Source: an uncultured Oscillospiraceae bacterium (GTDB taxonomy: Bacteria; Bacillota; Clostridia; Oscillospirales; Ruminococcaceae). From it: a stretch of DNA of 48,017 bases. Where the stretch lies: the NCBI GenBank assembly GCA_934488695.1, contig CAKSSH010000008.1, positions 1-48,017 on the forward strand, written 5' to 3'. Positions 24,983-33,108 of the stretch are shown one piece after another. Within the stretch, counting starts at the first letter, position 1. Every line of letters begins with the position of its first letter. The notes beneath the pieces are model-generated. The model was given only the letters and a program-made list of their open reading frames with translations. It searched no databases and had not been told where the DNA came from. The position numbers were made by a program, and so were the translations under genes.

Positions 24983-25024
24983 GAAATTTTTGGACAAAAA
25001 AGTCCAAATATAGTGAAAAAAGGC

Positions 25025-25052
25025 TTGACAATGCCGCAAAATGTGCTATAAT
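25025..25052 (+). promoter_or_regulatory. Promoter of the ylxM-ffh-rpsP operon
   Basis: Consensus TTGACA (25025-25030), 16-bp spacer and TATAAT (25047-25052). The first transcribed bases contain an inverted repeat, TGTGTAAA with TTTACACA (25054-25079), which could be a leader hairpin or operator. Confidence 0.8.
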
Positions 25053-25136
25053 ATGTGTAAAGGCTTTTGCTTTTACACATTAGAGAAAAAACGCCGATTT
25101 TGCGCATAAAATTTAAAGGAAAAGGACGGGTCACGG

Positions 25137-25505
25137 ATGAGTAAAAATTTGGAAATTGCCTTGTTGCTGGATTTTTACGGCGACCTGCTTACCGAAAAAC
25201 AGCGGGACATGATTGATCTGTATTATAATCAGGATCTGTCGCTGGCCGAAATCGCGCAGGATGTCGGGATTTCCCGGCAGGGCGTGCGGGACAGTATTAA
25301 GCGGGGCGAGGCCGAGCTTTTGCACGTGGAAGAGGCGTTGGGCTTTGTCAAGCGTTCTCAGCGGGACCGCAAGCTGCTTCAAAGAATTGCGCTGCTGTCT
25401 CAGGAGATTGCCGATTTAAATCGCCGCCAGAACGGGACGGTGCTGATCGAATCGCGCGCTGCCGAGATCGAAAAGCTCATCGAGCAGCTGCTGCGGGACG
25501 AATGA
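25137..25505 (+). CDS. ylxM: YlxM family DNA-binding protein
   Basis: 122 residues. N-terminal sigma-70 region 4-like HTH (YNQDLSLAEIAQDVGISRQG followed by VRDSIKRGEAELLHVEE) and a C-terminal coiled-coil helix. In Firmicutes the gene precedes ffh, and the protein is linked to the SRP pathway, probably as a regulator. It is the first gene of this operon. The ATG at 25137 is the only start that gives the family N-terminus; the ribosome binding site AAGGACGGG is 10 bases upstream. Confidence 0.88.
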   Translation: MSKNLEIALLLDFYGDLLTEKQRDMIDLYYNQDLSLAEIAQDVGISRQGVRDSIKRGEAELLHVEEALGFVKRSQRDRKLLQRIALLSQEIADLNRRQNGTVLIESRAAEIEKLIEQLLRDE

Positions 25506-25526
25506 ATTTGATTAAAGGGGAAAATC

Positions 25527-26867
25527 ATGGCTTTTGAAGGGCTGGGAGAAAAACTCGGCGCGGTATTTAAGCGGCTGCGTTCGCGCGGCAAGCTGAGCGA
25601 AAAGGACGTTAAGGAAGTCATGCGCGAGGTGCGCTTGGCGTTGCTGGAGGCGGACGTCAACTATAAGGTCGCCAAAGATTTTACGGCAAGGGTCGGCGAG
25701 CGTTGTACGGGGTCTCAGGTGCTGGAAAGCCTGACGCCGGCACAGCAGGTCATCAAAATCGTGCATGAAGAGCTGATTGCGCTGATGGGAGACGGGGCTG
25801 CCCGGATTCAATACGCCGCTAAAGGGCCGACGGTCATTATGATGTGCGGCTTGCAGGGCAGTGGTAAAACCACTCACAGCGGAAAACTGGCGCTGTACTT
25901 TAAAAACCAAGGCAAGCGACCGTTGCTGGTCGCCTGTGATGTTTACCGGCCGGCAGCCATTGATCAGCTGAAAATCATCGGCGAAAAGATTGGTGTTCCG
26001 GTTTTTGAAAAGGGCTGCGGGGACCCGGTGGAGATCGCACGCCGGGCGGTGCAGCATGCCCGTGAGCACGGAAACGATCCGGTGATTTTGGACACGGCCG
26101 GGCGGCTGCATATTGACGAACAGCTTATGGAAGAGCTGCGGCGTTTAAAAGAGCAGGTTCAGCCGAATGAGATCTTGTTTGTGGTGGATGCGATGATGGG
26201 TCAGGATGCGGTTAACGTGTCCGGCGCGTTTCATGAGGCGCTGGGGATTGACGGCGTGATTCTGACCAAGCTGGACGGAGATACCCGCGGCGGCGCCGCG
26301 TTATCTATCCGGGCGGTTACCGGCAGGCCGATCAAGTTTGTCGGAACCGGTGAAAAGATGGGCGATTTAGAGCCATTTTATCCGGATCGGATGGCCTCTC
26401 GGATTCTCGGCATGGGAGATGTGCTGACCCTTATTGAAAAGGCACAAAGCGAATTTGATGAAAAAAAAGCTGCCGAAATGGAAAAAAAGCTGCGGGAAAG
26501 CAGCTTTGACCTGGAGGATCTGCTGGCTCAGATGCAACAGATCCGGAAGATGGGTTCCCTGACTCAGCTGATCGGCATGCTGCCGGGCGGCAACAAGATT
26601 CGGGAAGAGGACATTGACGAAAAGCAGCTTGGCTATACCGAAGCGATCATTCGTTCCATGACGCCGCGGGAGCGGCAAAAGCCTTCGATAATCGATGCGT
26701 CGCGCAAACGGCGGATCGCCGCAGGCTGCGGGCTTCGAGTGGAGGACGTCAACCGTCTTTTGCGGCAGTATGAGCAAATGCGGAAGATGATGAAGCAAAT
26801 GACCGGAAAAGGAAAACGGGCAATGCCCACAATGCCGCGCGGCATGGGGTCTCCCTTTGGTTTCTGA
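25527..26867 (+). CDS. ffh: Signal recognition particle protein Ffh (SRP54)
   Basis: GTPase that binds the SRP RNA and signal sequences and delivers ribosomes to FtsY at the membrane. 446 residues. N domain (1-90), then G domain with GLQGSGKTTHSGKLALYFK (about residue 108), VACDVYRPAAIDQLK, ILDTAGRLHIDEQL (about 188) and TKLDGDTRGGAALS (about 248), then the methionine-rich M domain from about 325 with MTPRERQKPSIIDASRKRRI. The C-terminus ends in a run of Met and Gly residues, as usual. Start after AAAGGGGA. Confidence 0.96.
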   Translation: MAFEGLGEKLGAVFKRLRSRGKLSEKDVKEVMREVRLALLEADVNYKVAKDFTARVGERCTGSQVLESLTPAQQVIKIVHEELIALMGDGAARIQYAAKGPTVIMMCGLQGSGKTTHSGKLALYFKNQGKRPLLVACDVYRPAAIDQLKIIGEKIGVPVFEKGCGDPVEIARRAVQHAREHGNDPVILDTAGRLHIDEQLMEELRRLKEQVQPNEILFVVDAMMGQDAVNVSGAFHEALGIDGVILTKLDGDTRGGAALSIRAVTGRPIKFVGTGEKMGDLEPFYPDRMASRILGMGDVLTLIEKAQSEFDEKKAAEMEKKLRESSFDLEDLLAQMQQIRKMGSLTQLIGMLPGGNKIREEDIDEKQLGYTEAIIRSMTPRERQKPSIIDASRKRRIAAGCGLRVEDVNRLLRQYEQMRKMMKQMTGKGKRAMPTMPRGMGSPFGF

Positions 26868-26920
26868 AATCCGCACTTTCGGGTTTTGAAATAAAGTATC
26901 CTGAGTTGGAGGTGAAAAAC

Positions 26921-27163
26921 ATGGCAGTTAAAATCAGGCTTCGCAGAATCGGCGCCAAGAAAGCTCCTTTCTACCGTATCGTTGTGGCGGATTCCCGCTA
27001 TCCGCGTGACGGAAGATTTATTGAAGAGATCGGTTATTACGATCCGACCAAGGAGCCGACGGTGGTGAAGGTCGACGCCGAGAAGGCCCAGAAATGGATC
27101 CTGAACGGTGCTCAGCCGACCGATACGGTCAAGAAGATTCTGAAGGATAACGGTATTGCCTGA
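26921..27163 (+). CDS. rpsP: 30S ribosomal protein bS16
   Basis: Small-subunit assembly protein. 80 residues, basic: MAVKIRLRRIGAKKAPFYRI at the N-terminus and the conserved VVADSRYPRDGRFIEEIGYY. The ATG at 26921 follows a perfect GGAGGTG; an ATG five codons earlier is too close to that site. Lies in its usual place after ffh. Confidence 0.96.
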   Translation: MAVKIRLRRIGAKKAPFYRIVVADSRYPRDGRFIEEIGYYDPTKEPTVVKVDAEKAQKWILNGAQPTDTVKKILKDNGIA

Positions 27164-27213
27164 CGGCATGCCGTTGCCCTTCAACGAGTTTGTTCCGAAA
27201 AGGAGGTATCCTC

Positions 27214-27447
27214 ATGAAGGAGCTGCTGGAAACGATTGTTGCCGGTCTTGTCGAGAATAAAGACGCGATCGAGATTACCGTTTCAGAGCCTAACGAGGAA
27301 GGCGTTATTGTTTATCATATTCAGGTAGCGCCCGATGATATGGGCAGAGTGATCGGAAAGCAGGGCAGAATTGCCAAGGCAATCCGGACGGTTATGAGAT
27401 CCGCCTCGATCAGAGCGAACCAACACATTTCGGTTGAAATAGACTGA
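27214..27447 (+). CDS. khpA: KH-domain RNA-binding protein KhpA (YlqC)
   Basis: 77 residues forming a single KH domain. The GxxG loop is VIGKQGRIAKAIRTVMRSA (about residue 48). KhpA acts with KhpB (Jag) as an RNA chaperone that affects cell elongation in Firmicutes. Start after AAAAGGAGGT. In its standard place between rpsP and rimM. Confidence 0.92.
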   Translation: MKELLETIVAGLVENKDAIEITVSEPNEEGVIVYHIQVAPDDMGRVIGKQGRIAKAIRTVMRSASIRANQHISVEID

Positions 27448-27458
27448 TGCAGCAACGC

Positions 27459-27491
27459 CGGGGAAGAGCGGATCTCGCTTTTCCCCGTTTT
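27459..27491 (+). terminator. Terminator/attenuator hairpin between khpA and rimM
   Basis: CGGGGAA-AGCG (27459-27470, one bulged G) pairs with CGCT-TTCCCCG (27476-27487) and is followed by TTTT. Only 20 bases before the rimM start, so it probably lowers, rather than abolishes, downstream transcription. Confidence 0.5.
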
Positions 27492-27511
27492 GATTTCAAA
27501 AGGAGCGGCAG

Positions 27512-28027
27512 ATGGATAAGAAACTCATTGAATGTGGAAAAATTGTTGCCCCGCAGGGCCTGAACGGTCAGGTTCGGGTGCAGCCCTGGTGTGATGATCC
27601 CGGGCTTTTATGTTCTCTCAAAACGCTTTATATTCTGGGCGGCAGTCGGCAAATGACCGTGGAGCACGCCCGGATTCAAAAAAACGTGGTGGTTTTAAAG
27701 CTTGCCGGTGTGGATACGCTTTTGCAAGCCGAGGAACTGCGCAATCATGTTTTATATATGGAACGCGCGCAGATGAAGCTGCCGCGCGGCACCTTTTTTA
27801 TTGCCGACCTCATCGGGCTTCGGGTGGTAGATGCCGACAGCGGCAAGCTGTATGGTACCTTGTGTCAGGTCACGCCGACCGGCGCTCGGGATGTATATCA
27901 TCTTAAAACACCGGACGGCAGAGAGCTGCTTTTCCCGGCAATCGGCGAGGTCATTTTAAAAACGGACCCGGAGGCCGGTGTGATGGAAATCCGCCCGTTA
28001 AAAGGATTGTTTGAAGATGAAGATTAG
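27512..28027 (+). CDS. rimM: Ribosome maturation factor RimM
   Basis: Assists 30S head assembly near bS19. 171 residues: N-terminal RimM beta-barrel (ECGKIVAPQGLNGQVRVQPW) and C-terminal PRC-barrel (GTFFIADLIGLRVVDADSGK, with LLFPAIGEVI). Start after AAAGGAGCGG. It ends in TAG, showing that TAG is used as an ordinary stop in this genome. Overlaps trmD by 11 bases. Confidence 0.93.
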   Translation: MDKKLIECGKIVAPQGLNGQVRVQPWCDDPGLLCSLKTLYILGGSRQMTVEHARIQKNVVVLKLAGVDTLLQAEELRNHVLYMERAQMKLPRGTFFIADLIGLRVVDADSGKLYGTLCQVTPTGARDVYHLKTPDGRELLFPAIGEVILKTDPEAGVMEIRPLKGLFEDED

Positions 28028-28910
28028 TATTATGACGCTGTTTCCGGAAATGTGTGAAACGGTATTGAACGAAAGCATTCTCGGCCGCGCTCGAAAAAAG
28101 GGGCTGTTTGAGGTCGAGTGTATCAATTTTCGGGATTACGCGGACAATAAGCATAACCGGGTCGATCATATTCTGTACGGCGGCGGCATGGGAATGCTGC
28201 TGCAGCCGGAGCCGATTTATCGGTGTTATCAGGCGATTGCCGAAAAGAGCGCGTCTCGGCCGCACGTGATCTATCTTTCCCCGCAGGGACAGACCTTTAC
28301 GCAGCAAAAGGCGCGGCAACTGCTCTCGTACGACCATTTGGTGCTGCTTTGCGGCCACTATGAGGGGGTGGACGAGCGGGTGCTGGAGGAAATCGTCGAC
28401 GAAGAGATTTCCATCGGCGATTTTGTGGTCACCGGCGGCGAATTGCCGGCGCTGATGGTTTGCGATTGTATTTTGCGGATGTGTGACGGGGTGCTGTCGG
28501 ATCGCAGCTGTTTTGAGGACGAAAGTCATTATAACGGGCTTTTGGAATGTCCGCACTATACGCGGCCGCCGATTTGGCACGGCCGTGCGGTTCCGCAGGT
28601 GCTGCAAAGCGGTCACCATGCCAATATTGAGGACTGGCGACTTCAAAAGGCCTTGGAGAGGACGCGCCTCAAGCGGCCGGACCTTTACGAGCAGTATTGT
28701 GCGGAGCATCCCGAGGTGCTCTTGCCGAAAAAAAGGCGTCGGCCGGTCCGGATTAAAGAAAAAACGCTGCCGTCCGGTGCAGTCGGTGAGCCTCAAAGCA
28801 ATGTGCTGCCCGGGCAAACGCCGGCGGATTTGCAGACGCACTCGGAAGAAGGATCCTCCATACCCTTGAAAAAGGTGTCGGATTCCGAAAAAAAACATAC
28901 GGATATTTAA
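28017..28910 (+). CDS. trmD: tRNA (guanine-N1)-methyltransferase TrmD with C-terminal extension
   Basis: SAM-dependent m1G37 methylation of tRNAs, preventing frameshifting. The core (1-245) has FRDYADNKHNRVDHILYGGG, HVIYLSPQGQTFTQQKA, CGHYEGVDERV and the knot segment ISIGDFVVTGGELPALM; the C-terminal WRLQKALERT helix is present. At 297 residues it is about 50 longer than the family: residues 246-297 are Lys/Arg-rich (LPKKRRRPVRIKEK) then polar, and look disordered. The start ATG lies within the end of rimM, giving translational coupling. The usual next gene, rplS, is absent. Confidence 0.93.
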   Translation: MKISIMTLFPEMCETVLNESILGRARKKGLFEVECINFRDYADNKHNRVDHILYGGGMGMLLQPEPIYRCYQAIAEKSASRPHVIYLSPQGQTFTQQKARQLLSYDHLVLLCGHYEGVDERVLEEIVDEEISIGDFVVTGGELPALMVCDCILRMCDGVLSDRSCFEDESHYNGLLECPHYTRPPIWHGRAVPQVLQSGHHANIEDWRLQKALERTRLKRPDLYEQYCAEHPEVLLPKKRRRPVRIKEKTLPSGAVGEPQSNVLPGQTPADLQTHSEEGSSIPLKKVSDSEKKHTDI

Positions 28911-28943
28911 GCTCCCGCAGGAGCGTTGGAAGGTGAGCTGTTC

Positions 28944-31175
28944 ATGGAAAATAAAGCGCCGCTGGAGGTGCTGGAGGGCACGGTCGAGCACATCGTTTTT
29001 CACAGTGAGCAGACCGGATATGTGGTGCTGGAGATGGATGTCGGCGGAAGCCTGGTGACGGCGGTCGGCGAGCTCGGCGAAATTTACGAAGGGGAGCGGG
29101 TGCGCTTGAGCGGCGCCTTTACTGCGCACCAAACCTATGGGACACAATTTCGCGCAAGTCTGTGCGAACGCAGTCTGCCGCGCGGCGCCAATGATATTTA
29201 TCGCTACCTTGCCTCGGGGGCTATCCGCGGGGTGGGAGATAAAACGGCGTCGGCCATTGTAGCCATGTTCGGCGATGAAACGCTAAAGGTCATTGAACGG
29301 CAGCCGGAGCGGCTTTCGGCCGTGCGCGGCATTTCGGTCGCAAAAGCGGCACAGATCGGCCGCGAGTTTCAGCGATTGTTCGGGGTGCGCAGTATTCTCA
29401 TGGAGCTGGCGGCTTTGGGGCTTAGCGCCGGGGCCGGTGTGCGGGCGTATAAGCTGCTTGGCGAGCGGACGGTGCAGTCTGTCCGGGAGGATCCGTATGT
29501 GCTGTGCGGCGACTCAATCGGTGTTGATTTTGAAACGGCCGACACGATTGCATTACAGCTGCAGATTGCCAAGGATGACCCGCGTCGTTTGCGCGCCGGT
29601 CTTTTGTTTGTGCTGCAGCATAACGTTAAGAACGGCCACACCTATTTGCCGCAAAAAAAGCTGATTGGCATTGCAGCCGGGTTTCTTTCGGCGCCGGAGG
29701 AGGCCTTTGACGCGGTGTTGTTTGAGCTGTGCCAGAGCGATTTGCTTGTTTGTGCGCAGGTGCAGGATACACCGGCGGTTTTTCTGCCGATTTATTATCA
29801 AAGCGAAAGCTATATTGCCAACAGGGTGACCCGAATGCTGCAGCAGCAGACTGAGACGCCCGAGGATCCCGAGCAGCTGATTGCCGCTGAGGAAAAACGG
29901 CTGCATATTTGTTATGCGAGGCTGCAGAAAAAGGCGCTGCACCAGGCGTTGACTCAGCGGATTCTGCTGTTGACCGGCGGTCCCGGCACCGGAAAAACCA
30001 CGGCGCTCAACGGAATGATTGACCTGTTTGAACAGAAAAAACTCCGGGTGCTGCTGGCTGCGCCGACCGGCCGCGCCGCTCAACGGATGAGCGAGGTGAC
30101 CGGCCGCGAGGCAAAAACCATTCATCGCCTGTTGGAGATCACTTATGCGAGCGGCGACCTGCCGCGCTTCCAGCGGGACGAGAAAAATCCGCTGAAGGCG
30201 GATGTCGTAATCGTGGATGAAATCTCTATGGTAGATGTTCTTTTGATGGCCAGCCTTCTTCGGGCGCTCCCGGAGTCTTGCCGGCTCATTATGGTGGGCG
30301 ATGCCGACCAGCTCCCGTCGGTTGGAGCCGGCCGGGTGCTTCGGGACCTTTCGGTAGACGATTTTGTGCCGACAGTCCGGTTGACCGAGGTGTTTCGACA
30401 GGCTGCCGAGAGTCTTATCGTAACCAATGCGCATGAGATTGTACGCGGCGAAATGCCGAATCTGCACCAAAAGGAAAACGACTTTTTCTTTTTGCCGCGG
30501 TCAGACGCGCAGGCAACGGCCGACACGGTGGTGGATCTGTGCGTGCGGCGTTTACCGCAGGCATACGGGGTTTCTCCGTTGACCGATGTTCAGGTGCTTT
30601 GCCCCGGACGGAAGGGCGATTTGGGCACCGAGGAGCTGAATCGCCGCCTGCAAGCCGCAATCAATCCACCCGACCGCAAAAAGCGGGAATGCCGCTATGC
30701 CGGCGTAACCTTTCGGTGCGGCGACCGGGTCATGCAAATCAAGAACAACTACGATTTGATGTGGGTTCGTCCGAACGGCGAAAACGGTCTCGGCGTGTAT
30801 AACGGTGATATCGGGGTGATCCTGTCCATGGATCACGCCGGCGGTGTTTTGCAGATTCGTTTTGATGACCGGGAGGTCTCTTATCCGATGGATATGCTCG
30901 GTGAACTGGAGCATGCTTACGCAATTACGGTACATAAAAGTCAAGGCAGCGAATACCGCATGGTGGTGCTGCCGCTGTTGCACTATTTTGAAAAGCTGTA
31001 TTATCGGAATCTGCTTTATACGGCAGTCACCCGTGCCAAACAGCTGCTGGTTATGCTGGGAGATGAGCAAACGGTGTACAAAATGGTTCAAAATAATCGG
31101 AAAATCGAGCGCTATACGGCGCTTTCATTCATGCTGCGGGAGGCGCTGGAGGAATATGAACAAGTCGGCTTTTGA
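28944..31175 (+). CDS. recD2: ATP-dependent RecD2-type helicase (RecD/TraA family)
   Basis: 5'-3' SF1B helicase used in DNA repair in bacteria without RecBCD. 743 residues. N-terminal OB-like and helix-hairpin-helix region (VEHIVFHSEQTGYVVLEMDV; GAIRGVGDKTASAIVAMFG, about 80), then motor motifs: Walker A LLTGGPGTGKTTALNGMI (about residue 346), Walker B VVIVDEISMVDVLLM, GDADQLPSVGAGRVL, and motif VI-like AYAITVHKSQGSEY and LLYTAVTRAKQLL. I chose the ATG at 28944, which has GAAGGTGAG upstream, over a TTG at 28926. It overlaps comF by 20 bases. Confidence 0.92.
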   Translation: MENKAPLEVLEGTVEHIVFHSEQTGYVVLEMDVGGSLVTAVGELGEIYEGERVRLSGAFTAHQTYGTQFRASLCERSLPRGANDIYRYLASGAIRGVGDKTASAIVAMFGDETLKVIERQPERLSAVRGISVAKAAQIGREFQRLFGVRSILMELAALGLSAGAGVRAYKLLGERTVQSVREDPYVLCGDSIGVDFETADTIALQLQIAKDDPRRLRAGLLFVLQHNVKNGHTYLPQKKLIGIAAGFLSAPEEAFDAVLFELCQSDLLVCAQVQDTPAVFLPIYYQSESYIANRVTRMLQQQTETPEDPEQLIAAEEKRLHICYARLQKKALHQALTQRILLLTGGPGTGKTTALNGMIDLFEQKKLRVLLAAPTGRAAQRMSEVTGREAKTIHRLLEITYASGDLPRFQRDEKNPLKADVVIVDEISMVDVLLMASLLRALPESCRLIMVGDADQLPSVGAGRVLRDLSVDDFVPTVRLTEVFRQAAESLIVTNAHEIVRGEMPNLHQKENDFFFLPRSDAQATADTVVDLCVRRLPQAYGVSPLTDVQVLCPGRKGDLGTEELNRRLQAAINPPDRKKRECRYAGVTFRCGDRVMQIKNNYDLMWVRPNGENGLGVYNGDIGVILSMDHAGGVLQIRFDDREVSYPMDMLGELEHAYAITVHKSQGSEYRMVVLPLLHYFEKLYYRNLLYTAVTRAKQLLVMLGDEQTVYKMVQNNRKIERYTALSFMLREALEEYEQVGF

Positions 31176-31845
31176 CCCGCTGGATCTACTGTTTGTCGGT
31201 CGGTGCGCCTCCTGCGGTGCGCTTTGCACCGAGGCCCTTTGTAAAAACTGTATGCGCCGTCTGCGTCCGCTTCGCGCTGCCTGCTGTCCCAAATGCGGGA
31301 AGCCGGCCGGCGCCTGTATCTGCAACCGGCAAGAGACGGCGTACACACGCTGTATATCGGCTTTTCGGTACGAAGAGGGACCGGTGCGGGCGCTTGTTTA
31401 TCGCTTAAAGACCCGCGGTTCCCGTAAGGTGGTTTCGCTGTTGAGCGGGGCTATGCTTGACGTCGTTGCCCGGGAGTACGATGCACTGCATTTCGATGCG
31501 GTGACTTATGTACCGACCGCCGGCGCCCGCCTGCGAGAAAAGGGCTTTGATCAGGCGCAGCTGCTGGCTGCGGCGGTTGCTCGTGCTTTGCAGCTGCCGC
31601 TTGTGCGCCCGCCGGTCAAGAAGCATACCGGCCGTGCGCAGAAATATTTGTCACGGAAGCAGCGGACCCAAAATGCGGCCCACCGGTTTTACCGGACCTC
31701 CGGCACCCTTCCCGATACGGTTTTGCTGATCGACGACGTACTGACTACCGGTGCCACCGTCGACAGCTGCGCCGCGCTGCTGCGACAGTCGGGCGCTCGG
31801 GAGGTGTATGTGCTGACCGCTGCGACCTCGGGCGAAAAAATGTAA
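31156..31845 (+). CDS. comF: ComF family protein (amidophosphoribosyltransferase-like)
   Basis: ComF proteins support uptake of transforming DNA in competent Firmicutes and related processes elsewhere. 229 residues. Two zinc-ribbon Cys clusters occur near the N-terminus (CASCGALC, then CPKCGKPAGACIC), and the C-terminal PRTase fold carries FDAVTYVPTAGARLREKGFD (about 115) and the PRPP loop VLLIDDVLTTGATVDSCA (about 190). The start lies inside recD2 after GGAGG. No other competence gene is in the window, so the role here is unproven. Confidence 0.88.
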   Translation: MNKSAFDPLDLLFVGRCASCGALCTEALCKNCMRRLRPLRAACCPKCGKPAGACICNRQETAYTRCISAFRYEEGPVRALVYRLKTRGSRKVVSLLSGAMLDVVAREYDALHFDAVTYVPTAGARLREKGFDQAQLLAAAVARALQLPLVRPPVKKHTGRAQKYLSRKQRTQNAAHRFYRTSGTLPDTVLLIDDVLTTGATVDSCAALLRQSGAREVYVLTAATSGEKM

Positions 31846-31854
31846 AATCTTCCG

Positions 31855-31883
31855 TTGAAAAATTCGGCGGATTGTAGTAGAAT
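31855..31883 (+). promoter_or_regulatory. Promoter of the mreB-type gene
   Basis: TTGAAA (31855-31860), 17-bp spacer and TAGAAT (31878-31883), followed at proper distance by AGAGAGGA and the ATG at 31916. Confidence 0.6.
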
Positions 31884-31915
31884 ATAGACAAAAAAGTACA
31901 GAGAGGAAAACGACT

Positions 31916-32914
31916 ATGTCTTTGGATATCGGAATCGATCTCGGCACCGCCACCGTGCAGGTCTATGCCGACGGAGAAATCGTTCTCAGCGAGCCGTCGG
32001 TTATTGCCGTGAATAAAAACACCGGCAAGGTCGTCGCCGTCGGGGAAGAAGCACAGACCATGATCGGCCGTACACCGTCGCATATTGTAGCGACTCGGCC
32101 GCTGGAAAACGGCGTTATCGCCGAAATTAAAAACTGTCAGAAAATGATTCGATACTTCATCGAGAAATCCTGCAAAAATCGCTTGCTGCGCCCGCGGGTT
32201 GCCATTTGCATTCCGTCCGAGGTCACCGAGGTGGAACGCGCTGCCGTTGTCGAAACGGCACAGTCGGCCGGCGCAAAGGCTATTTTAACGATTGAGGAGC
32301 CGATGGCCGCCGCTATCGGAGCCGGGATTGACGTGCTGCTCCCCGAGGGAAATATGGTGTTGGATATCGGCGGCGGCACAGCGGATATTGCGGTCATTAC
32401 GCTGGGCGGCATTGCTCAGTCGGTTTCCTTGAAAATTGCCGGAAACACCTTTGATGAAACCATTGTTAAATCCGTTCGCGCCCGATATAATTTGATCATC
32501 GGCCAACGTATGGCCGAGCGCCTTAAAATCTCTATGCGGCAGGCTATTTTGGATAATACCACCTTGTCCGTCAAAGGGAAAAATGCTTTGACCGGGCTGC
32601 CGGAAATGGTGGAGATGGACCCCAAGCTGCTGCTGTCGTTTTTTGACGAGAATTTTACCGTATTGGAAAATGCGTTGGTTTCGGTTTTGGATCGGACACC
32701 GCCCGAGCTGGTAGCGGACATTTCCCAAAACGGCATTTTCCTGACCGGCGGAGGCTCGATGATTTACGGCCTTGCCGACCGAATTGAAAAGCGCACCGGT
32801 ATAAAGACGCATTATCCGGCACAGCCCGATCAGTGCGTGGTAGTCGGGGCGGGACGCGCCTTTGAGTTCCTCGGCCAATTGCAAGACGGGTTGGTCACCG
32901 AACGCAAAATGTAA
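31916..32914 (+). CDS. mreB: MreB/Mbl-family cell-shape actin
   Basis: Actin-like filament protein that organises peripheral wall synthesis with RodA. 332 residues. Phosphate 1 loop DIGIDLGTATVQVYADG, connect 1 and the nucleotide-binding VLDIGGGTADIAVITLGGI (about residue 143), and the adenosine motif GIFLTGGGSMIYGLADRI (about 280). The characteristic SEPSVIAVNKNTGKVVAVG is also present. The position, not next to mreC/mreD, suggests a paralogue such as Mbl or MreBH rather than the primary MreB. Its own promoter is upstream. Confidence 0.88.
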   Translation: MSLDIGIDLGTATVQVYADGEIVLSEPSVIAVNKNTGKVVAVGEEAQTMIGRTPSHIVATRPLENGVIAEIKNCQKMIRYFIEKSCKNRLLRPRVAICIPSEVTEVERAAVVETAQSAGAKAILTIEEPMAAAIGAGIDVLLPEGNMVLDIGGGTADIAVITLGGIAQSVSLKIAGNTFDETIVKSVRARYNLIIGQRMAERLKISMRQAILDNTTLSVKGKNALTGLPEMVEMDPKLLLSFFDENFTVLENALVSVLDRTPPELVADISQNGIFLTGGGSMIYGLADRIEKRTGIKTHYPAQPDQCVVVGAGRAFEFLGQLQDGLVTERKM

Positions 32915-32982
32915 AAGTGCACAAAAACAAAAACGATGAATTGGTGAATCGGACGAATTTGTGAATTTCAAATTAAAAAACA

Positions 32983-33011
32983 TTTACACCACTTTTAATT
33001 TGTGTTATGCT
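32983..33011 (+). promoter_or_regulatory. Promoter of the giant surface-protein gene
   Basis: TTTACA (32983-32988), 17-bp spacer and TATGCT (33006-33011). It leaves an untranslated leader of about 90 bases that contains GGTATA three times in tandem (33023-33040). Confidence 0.6.
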
Positions 33012-33108
33012 TGTAGTGGCAGGGTATAGGTATAGGTATATTGCGCCCTGCAATCATCTTTTTAAGTTCGGAATTTTTGCAAAAACATATAGAAAGGATT
33101 ATGAGAAG

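Noticed and set aside
33023..33040. Three tandem GGTATA units as a possible CRISPR or repeat array
   Set aside because: Only 18 bases, no spacers; a simple short tandem repeat in the leader.
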